Assembly (NCBI GenBank): GCA_033964015.1
Contig: CM066916.1
Location: forward strand, 26,491,404 to 26,555,403
From: Scolanthus callimorphus
Taxonomy: Eukaryota; Cnidaria; Anthozoa; Actiniaria; Edwardsiidae
Reading direction: 5' to 3'
Length of the DNA: 64,000 nucleotides
Shown: one piece after another, positions 24,001 to 34,100 of the stretch
Numbering within the stretch: the stretch's first letter is position 1
Layout of the letters: every line of letters starts with the position of its first letter
Notes under the pieces: model-generated
Told to the model about the DNA's origin: nothing
What the model saw: the letters and a program-made list of their open reading frames with translations, nothing else
Database searches by the model: none
Program-made: the position numbers and the translations under genes

Positions 24001-26714
24001 AGAACAATACCCTTGAGCCGTTTCGACTCGTTCTGGCGAAGACAACTTTTGTTATTAAAAGCAGACAAGCATTGTTCTCATCCCATTTATGTTGCATGCG
24101 CAACATCGTGAAAACTGCCAATTGCAATGCAGTTGAGCAGCATCCCTCTTTTACAGGTTTTCCTGCGACCAGCCCCAGTAATCTGCACAGTACTTTGCCA
24201 CTATGTCTTATTGCCCTAAACTTCACTAGAAATTAAGGATAAATTAGTAATTTAATTAATGTAATAGAGTGGATTTCAGATGACTGTTGTGAGTAATTCG
24301 CAATTACTTTGTAATATTTATTATTCAGAATCAGTGTAATCACTATGTGATTGGTTTCACTACAATCATATGAAATTCGCTCTATCAGTTTTTCAATATT
24401 CATAAGGAGCTATAGGCTCAGGTTGCCTATAGCCATTTAATCCAGTTTTTAGTTGTACCGGTATATTTCCCAGTGAACAGAGAGCTCAGGCAAGTGGGAG
24501 AGAAAAAATAACACTATTGTACCTTGTTATCATCACTGCTTTCGCTTTCATCATCATCATCATCGTCACCTTCATCACTGACATTGCCAGTCCCATCAGC
24601 ATTATGTGCTTTAACTCCTCTCTCTTTTTCTTCAATCATTGTCATGAGTAATTCATCAACTTCTTTTCTCCTATAAATTAGCCCACAACATTTTGATCAT
24701 TTGATGGTATCTACTTCATCGCTGAATGCCATGTAGTCATCTTCTAATAGAACGAGGCATAATCAAACAAAAGGACCATTCATATTCAAATAAGGCGGCT
24801 ATTGTGACATTCAGCGATGAAGCATATACCCATTTGATGGTGATACTGAACATCACGGGTGTAGTAAGCACTTTTGGGAAAAGGGGACCAGATTTCAGGG
24901 GCAGATCCAGGAATTTCAGGGGGGGGGAGATAGTGAAAATATGGGATGAAAATTTTCAAATTTCCTTCAGCAAATAATATATGGGAAAATCTCCTGAGAA
25001 AGGGGGACCGCGTCCCCCCTCTGCTAAATCTGCTCCTGGATATTTTGGGAAAGGTTGCCAGGCATGACCACCCAAGTGGATTCAAGCTCTGTCACACCGC
25101 ATTTCTGACCAGTTATATATTAAAGTACCAAAATGGTATTCAAATTGCCTGCATGCAGCTGGCAGTCTCAGTGGATTTTCAACAAATGCAAAAAGAAAAC
25201 AATTATCAAACTTAATTTTTTAGTGTTTTGTCTAGTGTTTTGGAAAGAAACATGACTTTGCATGAAAATGGCAAATCAGAAACAGGTTTTGGTTGACAGA
25301 GCTTGCTTTAAGTGACAGCCAAACTGCCTGGCCAGACAGGCATTTTCTGATGATCATCCCAACTGTGATTCGTGAATCCTATAAAATCTATTTAATTTTC
25401 TGAAATGCTCTGCCTGTTTTTAGAACCACGCCAGACACCACTTACTTGCCCCCCTCCTAGCGCAACAAAACAGTACTTGAAGTACTTTTTGACATTATGG
25501 CAGAGATGCCACCCCTATAGACCTCTTTACCTTGGGCGTAATGTTGTCCCATTTCAGATCATGTGGCATTCATTTGAATAATCTTTCTTTGTTTGGGTTG
25601 CTTCCATATTCATATATCCTTTGGTGTGTAACAGAAAAACAAAGAAAGAACACTCATGGGAATGTCACAAAATCTGAAATGGGACAACATCACACCCAAG
25701 GTAAAGAGGTCTATTGAATAGAAAGGCAGGAGATTTTAGTTGAAATACAACAACTGCATGAGAACAGCGCATGTTCAAAAAGCATGAGAAACACAATATA
25801 AATGTATGAAAAATGGTGGGAAATTATGTGGGAGATGAGGCAAAAAAGTGTGATCTCCCACTAAGAGCGGGGGGTTGCCATCTACTCAGTTGCGACATGT
25901 TTTCAAAGCATGGTGACATCTCAAATGGTACAGACATGAGGGTTGGCATTGCTGTGCTGCACTCAGTCTGCATGATAACGTGACACTGGTCAACGAATTT
26001 GTGTAACTGCTGGTATTTTACGTAAGGGCATCAGTTTCATCTACAGTTTTCATCAGTATTGAACCATGCAAGGTTTTTGGATTTTAACTGCTTGAAAGTG
26101 GTTGCTTCCAGACACAGAGAAAATTTGTGTTATTTTGAGCTATTTTGGTATCAAACAATGTAGACCGTACAAAAAACAAAGAGCGCAAACGAAGTTTCAA
26201 AAATAACCGTGTCAGTATAAGCTTCACAGCACAACGCGTTTCAATACAGTCCGCCTACCAGACTCCATCATAAAAATAAATAATAACCTCTCCTTTGTCA
26301 CTGCGCGCGTCAAAACCAACTAGCATGCATTTATCCCCGTATCCGCCTGTTGAAACTTAAAACGAGCCATTATACCCCGTGTTTTGTTTGCCTTTTGTGC
26401 TCTAGGAGCCCTGCTTGATAAGATGCCATGTTCCCCACAAAGAGATATAAAAAAAATGGATCAATTACGCCCACCTTTCCTTCAAGCTAACTTTGAATGT
26501 TTCTTCCAGACAATTCCGAACAATCCTTGAAGTAAGCTCTGACAACTCGGCATCCTTTAAAATACCTGGCATTCGGAAAGAAAAGTTAATTTGGGCATGG
26601 AAAATCTCAATGGATGTATCATGTAAGAATTTCAAGACGGGATAAAGAAAGGCTTTCCCATTACTTGCCTCCTATTGCATATCGCAGTTGTTCGGTGCTC
26701 GGTTGTTCCGCCAT
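18046..26714 (-). CDS. DEK_C + SWIB domain protein (UAF30/spp27-like), 10 coding exons
   Basis: Exons (minus strand): 26714-26669, 26565-26475, 24670-24523, 23532-23446, 23200-23108, 21908-21878 (using an AAG acceptor; a TAG acceptor at 21912 breaks phase), 21215-21157, 20429-20371, 19582-19529, 18122-18046 (stop). About 248 residues are expected. Residues 10-60 form a DEK_C domain (ILKDAELSEL, then RIVRNCLEETF and RRKEVDELL). An acidic run (DDDDDD) and a lysine-rich linker with RTRRKVP follow, then a SWIB domain (FARLMVLSPELSEILGADK, MSRADVVK, MWSVIRERNL, RFHICDDQL, TKRIKTFSMMKYL). This architecture is known from UAF30/spp27-type nuclear proteins that act on chromatin and Pol I or Pol II transcription; that role is inferred here. 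Intron 1 appears to be GC-AG. Exon 20429-20371 switches frame after VVK (a base appears to be missing at 20405-20408), and 19582 joins only if one C is missing or an AAG acceptor is used. Identity is confident; integrity is uncertain. Confidence 0.87.
18888..19308. repeat. Repeat inverted relative to 17731-17875, with tandem unit
   Basis: 18888-19015 is the inverted copy. A ~57-bp unit (tagtttagccactcgggg) recurs at 19249-19308 after the nested element 19017-19237. Confidence 0.85.
19017..19237. mobile_element. cattctcg palindromic family, full copy nested in another repeat
   Basis: Complete copy with ends cattctcgaacccagagctc and gagctctgagttcgagaatg. It splits two tandem ~57-bp units (ctagtttagccactcgggg...) of another repeat; cgtgtgtcc occurs on both sides. 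Confidence 0.88.
20155..20305. mobile_element. PIF/Harbinger-like MITE, copy 2
   Basis: Same ends in opposite orientation to copy 1, TAA flanks at 20152 and 20306. It lies in a SWIB-gene intron. Confidence 0.88.
20842..20984. mobile_element. Palindromic MITE
   Basis: Ends cataggccttttttgagata and the complement at 20960-20984; in a SWIB-gene intron. Confidence 0.75.
21948..22153. mobile_element. gtgtgRttccag family, copy 4
   Basis: Close relative of copy 3, with the same ends, tcaatttacctgatc block and G-rich stretches. It sits in a SWIB-gene intron just upstream of exon 21908-21878. Confidence 0.8.
22465..22825. mobile_element. Pair of adjacent palindromes with ttatataata borders
   Basis: 22465-22665 and 22655-22825 each fold on themselves (for example ttacatggctgcttggagat with its complement near 22800). 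They belong to the same group as 17430-17590. Confidence 0.7.
23676..23903. mobile_element. Palindromic MITE
   Basis: Ends aataggccacttgcattaaa plus gggtcacatgacc and complement; ~228 bp in a SWIB-gene intron. Confidence 0.82.
24265..24384. mobile_element. tagagcRgatttc family element
   Basis: Ends tagagtggatttcagatgac and atatgaaattcgctcta. The interior (gagtaattcgcaattac) matches the copy at 59489-59658. Confidence 0.8.
25517..25714. mobile_element. Palindromic MITE with ~48-bp ends
   Basis: Ends atagacctctttaccttggg through gtcccatttcaga and complement. The interior has a ctttctttgttt/aaacaaagaaag hairpin. Confidence 0.85.
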
Positions 26715-27126
26715 GTTTTGTTTCTTTGTCCCCATGTGCCTTGAGCCCGCCATGTAAACCGCTGAGAGGTTTGCTAAAACAGGCACCTAATGTGTACATG
26801 TATACCTGGCTATACCCTATTTACCACCGTATACATTGCTACGCGACCTCAAAATTCACTTTTGCGATTGGCGATTCTCAGCAAAGAGATTGTAATGTCA
26901 ATTTTCTTGAGCCAGAAAGTTAATAATTCTTGGCCAGAAAGCCAAAGAATAGCTTACAATAATTTCAGTTGATTTTACCAGGGAAGTGTGAGGGATGGAA
27001 TTGAAGCTGAATATCGCGCGTTCTGATTGGCTAAGTCGAAAAGCAATGCTTGTTGCGCCTGAAATCTCCGAGCGACGAGTTTGAAATCAACAACAACGCT
27101 GAGTCCGACTGCATTAGAAAGAGTTA

Positions 27127-27277
27127 GGCCTACCGCAAACGCCGTGCCAGAGTCGCGCCGTTCCAATACAAAACAATAGAAATTTATTGATTATAAAGTA
27201 TAATGAAGCGGCATCCTTTGAAAAAGGAAAGGTTCGACAGAAGAAGAGCGGCTGAAGTTCGGCGTTTGCCGTAGGCC
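27127..27277. mobile_element. PIF/Harbinger-like MITE, copy 3
   Basis: Near-identical to copy 2, flanked by TTA (27124-27126 and 27278-27280), in the divergent promoter region. Confidence 0.9.
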
Positions 27278-27792
27278 TTAAACTGCGTAGAAAGAAAATT
27301 ACAAAATGACAGTAATGAAACATCAGTTAAAAGGAGGGTAGGGTCCTGATACTCAGGCTAGTTAAGGTAAGAACATTTTCCTGTCAAATTATCAATCTAT
27401 TTGTATGTATTTCAGTTTGAAACAAATAGCTTGAAGGAGCATTTTATACAAATTTAAGACACTTCCCTGATTTACAATCAACTTCGACCCAATGAAGTAG
27501 CCGAATCCAACGATTCGGTTTTGATTGACAGTTAAAAATCGCCCCATCGTAACAATGAATTTTGAGATCGCGTAGCAATGCTTACAGTGGTAAAAACATA
27601 TGACTGAATATATTTTCCCTGCTTTTGACATTTTTAAAATGATTTTTAAAATAATTGAGATAGTTCGCTCGATCTGATTGGTCGAGAACTGTGTTTCAAA
27701 ACTCTATGAAGGTCATAGAAATGACGCCATAATTGCTTGAAAATGGCGGATTTTTTGTTCTCGCTTTAGAAATTATTTTTATAAAAGAAATA

Positions 27793-27916
27793 AAACATTT
27801 TTCTGTGCCTTCATAGAGTTTTGAAAACCTCGGCTTTTGTTTGGGAGTATTCTCGAGCCAGATCATGAAGCACTCGGTTTTCAAAACTCAATGAAGGCAC
27901 AGAAAACATGTTTTGC
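27793..27916. repeat. Palindrome upstream of the GST start
   Basis: Arms around ttctgtgccttcatagagtt and its complement, ~120 bp in total. A third arm-like copy at 27700-27722 suggests partial duplication. Confidence 0.75.
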
Positions 27917-28136
27917 ATTCTATTTTTTCCCCCGCAATAATTCATTTGTTGCATGTTTTGATCGTACTTGTAGTCTGCTTGTAGGCGGTTTGCCCGCCGA
28001 AGCGCTTGATCAATCACATAGCACACTTGTTGACCTTTCTCGAGTTTTTACTTTGCGAAGCATTTGAGGCAGTTAGGTTGATATGCTCCATTAGTATGCA
28101 CATTTTTCCGTCGAAGTCTTGCAAGGAGACTCAGTA

Positions 28137-31100
28137 ATGGCGTTGTATAACTATGTGTACTTGGATTTGAGAGCTCGTGGTGAGACTCCAAGACTAATTC
28201 TACACTATGCTGGGGTGCCGTTTATTGACGACAGAGATTACTGGTTAGATGATATTGGCCAATCAGTACTGCCGCGTAAGTTTTACTGTTGTGTTATGAA
28301 CTGTTACGATTGTGCTATACTGCAGTGCTAAACAAACTTGTTCGTGAGCTGGAAATTCGAGCGCGCAAACAAGCCCAATGCACATAATATGGGACTAGGA
28401 CTTTCTCTCGATTTACACACGTTCGCAAAAGAAGGAACTGCAACCAGTCTACTTGGTCTGTAGCGGGTGTTGTTGTTTGAGGCTCTCTTCGCGCTCCGAT
28501 CATCGGACATTGTCCGATCAAAATCGCCAAATGTCTGAACAATGTTCAGTTATGTTTGGCCAAATTCCCAGCCGAGAACCAATAAAACATTTTTAATGGA
28601 CAGGTTTCCGACAAAACTAAGAAATATATTTCCAGCTCTGAGTTACGATGCAATGTTACAAAAACGCCCACTGCGCCATGAGTGATCATGAAGAGTAACG
28701 AAAAAAAGGAAAGCCCGGAGCAAACTTATTTCCCGCATAAATAATGCGATCAGAAATGTAGATATTTTCAGTCTTAGGAGACCAAATTACAATAGTCGCT
28801 GCGCTTGATCACTGAACCATGTTTCTTTATCCAGCTAAAAAAGGCAAAGATGCTCTAGTAAATATTATCGGGTATTTTAGGGTCTATTAACTTATCAATA
28901 TCGTCAGCAAGTACCCTCTAAACTGAAAAAAATCTAAAATAATACCTTTCTTCAAATCGGATGGTGAAACCGATGCAAATAACTATAGACCAATGTCATT
29001 ACTTTAGTAACTTCAATGAAATATTCGAAAAATGCATGTATAATTGTGCCACAAAACTTTTATAACCAAATATGAAATACTTAGTCTATCTCAGTATGGA
29101 TTTCGTGAGGCACACACTCTACTGAGCACGCAATTCTTGATATGGTGTCCAAAATACAAGATAATACATGATAATATGGATAAGAAATTATTTCTTGTGG
29201 AGTTTTTATTGATCTAAAAATGGCGTTTGATACAGTTGATCACAATATACTATTAAGCTAAAATTACTGTGGATTTAGGGGAATAATCAATGAATGATCT
29301 GATTTGTGTAATAGATATCAAACAACACAAAATGGATCCCATATTTCAAGTGAGCGTCTTACTACATGTGGTGTGCCTCAAGGGTCTGTATTAGGCCCTC
29401 TTCTTTCTTTTATATATCAATGATATAATAAATGCTCAAATCAATTGAATTTCTATCTTTTTGCCTTTGGAGTGCAAAGAATTTGCAAAATACTTAGGTG
29501 TCTTTTCGAGTCTTTATAGATAAAATCTCAATTGGAAAACTAATATTACTAACATTGCCACCAACATAAGTAAATCTATAGGTCTCATATCAAAATTAAC
29601 GCATTCTATTCCCACTCATACCGTACTAAGCATCTATCGTTCATTAATTTCCTCCCCCCGATTTGTCATATTTTGTCACAAATCCAAGATGGCGGTCACG
29701 CGAAAGCAAACCTAAAACTACTCTCCAACGCCAGCGAGCGGGCTACCGTGTGAGTGGTAGACTTGTTTATCAAACCGGAAGTGGAAATTGCGTGGTCGCG
29801 AGTTCATACCAGGGGCTCCCCACATCCTCACGCGCCAGGGTCCTCCCCTCAGGGAAAGACGAAAAGGGGGGAGGTGAGGGGAGTTCCATGGCGCGCGAGG
29901 ATGAGGCTCCCCACTGCTGTCCTTGGTCGGCGTGGGCGCGCAACAAGTGAACCTTTAGCTTGCGTAGCTGGCGGTTTTTATCCGCGAAATGTTCGGTAGA
30001 AATGTTCGGTAGTTTGCTTGTTGTTCGAGATGGTTGCGCGAGCGCTGGGGCAAAGTGCGCCTGGACCCAGGGCGCATATTTTAACCAGGCGCACTCTACC
30101 CCAGCGCTCGCGAACCTAGAACTCTTGTATTAGTTTTTTCTTTTGTAAGTCGGAACCTGGGCATGATTAACACTAAGATATATCTTGTCTTTAGGTCATG
30201 GTCGCCTACCGTTTGGGCGACTGCCCGTGCTAGAGTTCACAGATGGCCGGAAAACATTAGCTCAGTCCCGCGCAATTGTCAAATTCCTGGCAAACGAACA
30301 CGGTATGCTATATTAGTCTCTTATCCAGTCACTGAAGAGACACGCCCTTGATTGTAGGGTAAGTAGCGAGGCGCGCGAAAGTTTGTGAACCGGGAGACGT
30401 GCCATTGTAATGCAATACGGGTAACATTCCAGTCAATAACGCACTAGAAAGAAACAGAAGTAACAACTGGGTACGAGTATCCTACCCATAATCCTTTGCA
30501 CGCCTGCGATTGTAACGCAACTACGGGTAACATTTCAGTAACGCGATAACGCACTAGAAAGAAACACAAAGTAACCTGGGAGTATCCTTCCCATAATCCA
30601 CTGTGCGCCTGCCAAGTAACACAATACGGGTAACATCCCAGTAACGCAAAAACGCACTAGAAAGAAACATAAAATAACGACTGGGCCGTGGAGTATGCTT
30701 CCCATAATCCTTTGTGCGCCTGCCAAATAACGCAATCCGGGTAACGTTCCAGTAACGCAAAAACGCACTAACAAAAAAACTCTAGCAACGACTGGGTACA
30801 AATCTACACTATTCATTTTGCGCTTGGCTTCCGCCTATGAAGCATTTTGAAACAGGCGCCATGGCAGCCATGGATGTTTTCTAAGTTTCGTTTACGTTTG
30901 CGTTTTATAGTAGAAATTTCGTTCTGAAGGCTACCTAGTTTTTATTAGTTCGAAAACCTCTCAAAGCCTGCATGAAATCACCTAGAGCTGTTCAATCGTT
31001 TGATTGACGGAAGCCAAACCGCGGTTTTGTTAGTTGGCGTAAGTTCGCAGTTGTATGTGACATGAAGAAAAACATCATATTTAGAGGAGAGAGTCTGCAT

Positions 31101-34100
31101 CAAATCGATGGAAGGCCTGTTGCCTTTTCAGAATAAGGGACGTCAGTTGACTGGTCCACCCTAGGTGCGCCTTCAACAGTGATCTTGATACGTTGGACCG
31201 GCATGATAATATTAAGCTCTTTGAAGAAACGGCCCAACTCTGCCTTTCGACTAGCACGTAAGTCGCGTCTCAGATGTCAGAATGATGCTTGTATTAACAT
31301 AGTGATCTCTTATCCTTGGCAATAAATCATGACGGTGTTTTGATCCGACAACCCAAAGGCTGGATAGGCAGTACAGATAGGGTCTCTCACCGCTGATGTC
31401 CGGGTTCGACTCTTGGCCGGGAAAGAGGAAATGTTCGGGTCTCGGTCGAAACTGTTTCATATTGTGAGTTTGTTCAACTATGTTTCATGTCTTTCGGATG
31501 AACCGAGGTCCTGTCTCGCCTTTCTACTCTACCCAGTTGGAGACGTTAAAGAATCACTGGGGATGTAATAAACCCTCTGGCAGTGACCACTTGGGAGTGA
31601 CAACTTGGCTGCCAGTGGCGCCGTTGGGACCCAGTGCAATTCAGCTTACGAGCTGCCAGCCTGCTGGGTAGTCGGTCGCGAGCATTTACATTTTTTGCTA
31701 GATGACGCACGGGTAAGGGACAAACACAATCAGGCAAGAATAACCTCGTGGAAGGCGTCGTAACCTGAGGCGGGCCAATAAGATCTCGTGATCCTGGCAG
31801 CATTCCAGTTGCTTTAAGGCTGTTCACATATAGTCGTCACGAACGTGTCGATCGCTAGGACCGCCACAAAATGCGACCCGCGATCCTAACAATCGTAACG
31901 GTCACTCCGATTCTCATATAATCGCTAGGATCACTTACAACCCGTCAATACAACATGTTGCAGACACTACGGCCACGGGCGCTACTGTAGCCTCTGAGAA
32001 GCTGGCTTTTTCGGCGCTAGTTCTGAACACTTCGGCTATTTTTCGTTCCACGAAATAAACGCACGGAATCAACGCACGGAATCAATGGGAATTCCACCGC
32101 TGCGCAAAAACGGTATCTTGTTGCCTACCAAAAGAGAAAGCCGAAGCCCCGAACAAAGTGCTTCAAAGAGGTCTTCACCGAAGATGACGGCTCCCGGCCC
32201 GATCTATTAGGCCCTCCTTTAAATTCATCTATTGAGGACATTGTCTTCTCCTCAAATGGCGTCATGAAACAAATTCAAGCCATAAATCCACGGAAGGCCT
32301 CGGGTCCTAACGCGCTCACTGTGCGTCTCTTGCACAGCTCCCCTCTTGCGTAACATCTTCCAACAGAGTTACGACTGTGGCATCCTACCTGATTGGTTGC
32401 TATGGTATGTCCGGTCTTCAAAAAGGGAAACCGCGACGACCCTTCCAACTATCGCCCGGTTTCACTAACCTGTATTTGCAGCAAAGTGATGGAACATGTG
32501 GTCGTTAGCCATCTCCATGACTACTTACGTGTGAACGACATCATTACCAGCTTACAGCATGGTTTCCGCTCGGGCTTGTCATGCGAAACCCAACTCGCGG
32601 GGGGGGGGGGGGGTGTACGGGTATGCGCCGCCCTTTAGGGTATGTTTTGAGCTCCTGAGGTCTACGGTAGGATATCGTTTTTCGCTTGTTTGGTCGCTGA
32701 TAGGGTAATGTATTTCAGTACGGCACCCAAGTACAAGTAAATTTCGATCAAAGTTGTGCCGCAATTAGTGGAAAGACAGTTATTTTAAAACCTTTTCATG
32801 ATTAACAAAATTCCGCTTTGATTGCGACCAATTGGACCACCCTGGTGACTAACTTCTGGTATGCGGTGAGGGTATACAATTTTGACCGCAGGTCTACGGT
32901 AGGGTTTAAAGAACGAGGGTTTTTGGTCTCTGATAGGGTCAGGTTTTGGAGACCTTGGCGGCGCACCCCTACCCAAAAATCAGTGGAGTACGATTGGGCC
33001 ACTTCCTTAAATTACCACGCGGAAACGGACTATCTCCTGTTAGATTTCAGCAAAGCTTTTGATAAGTTTCCCATCTAAAGCTGGTCCACAAGCTGCAACA
33101 CTATGGCATCTCTGGAAAGTACCTTCGCTGGTTGAGCTCGTTCCTCAACAACCGCTCCCAGTTTGTCGTGATGGACGGTAATCATTCATCTCGGGAGTTC
33201 CCAAGGGCACCGTGCTAGGCCCATGTCTTTTCCTTTTATATGTTAATGGCATGGTGTCGGACTGCCAGCCACGGTCCTGCTGTGAAATGTTATGGTGCAT
33301 TTTTAAAAACAAGTGTCCACTTAATAGCATGGAATGTTCTACATCAGAATCCTAAAAATTTCCCAACTTATACCAAACTACCTAAATATTAGTGAGATAA
33401 TCCGACCCATTGTTGGTTTATCTCACACAAATGATGCTTTCGATCTTTGGGCCAACGACACATTGTGTTGGCTAGCAATGTTAGGACGAAATGCGCTTTT
33501 ACTGTGATGTTTTGGGATCGCGCGGATGTCCTATTCCCACTGTTTCGCGGGTTCGCCGGATGTTCTGTTCCCTTTCTCGAAGGTGTCAATTGAATAATGA
33601 CTCGCTAATGGTGGTATGCAAATCAAATTCGTCTTCCGAGATTCTAGCTGATGATCTTGAGTAAACTGGAGCCATAGAGGATGCGGCCCATGAGCTTAAA
33701 ACTTGATAGGATAAGATTAAAACGATATAGAATTTGGTAAAAATCATCACATCGAACTTAATTAATAAACCATTTTTATTGGTCAACGATTCATCCGGAC
33801 CCGGGGTCTGGATCATAGGATTCCGGACCGCTCGCAAGCCATCAGAGCACACGATTTGATGGATACTGGACCGCTGAAAAAATAAATGTAAACATCAAAC
33901 TGAGAAATCGGTATACAAAGAAAGAAAATAGAATAATTGAAATGCAGTAGGTCAAGCGCATTCTGTATTTCACCTGACTGAAGGCCACTAAATGATAAAT
34001 TAAATATTCCGTTGTCTTCAATAAAATTGTTGATTTGTGGTGGCTTTGGAAGGAAAAAACCATGTGTTGCTATCTAGCGTCAATAATAAAATTAAATTTC

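Larger units (their letters stand above)
26715..28136. promoter_or_regulatory. Divergent intergenic region between the SWIB gene and the GST gene
   Basis: This 1.4-kb stretch separates two start codons on opposite strands, so both 5' UTRs and promoters must lie here. No TATA element stands out. It contains a TTA-flanked palindromic element (27127-27277) and a second palindrome (27793-27916) ending about 220 bp before the GST start. Promoter assignment is inferred from gene layout only. Confidence 0.4.
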
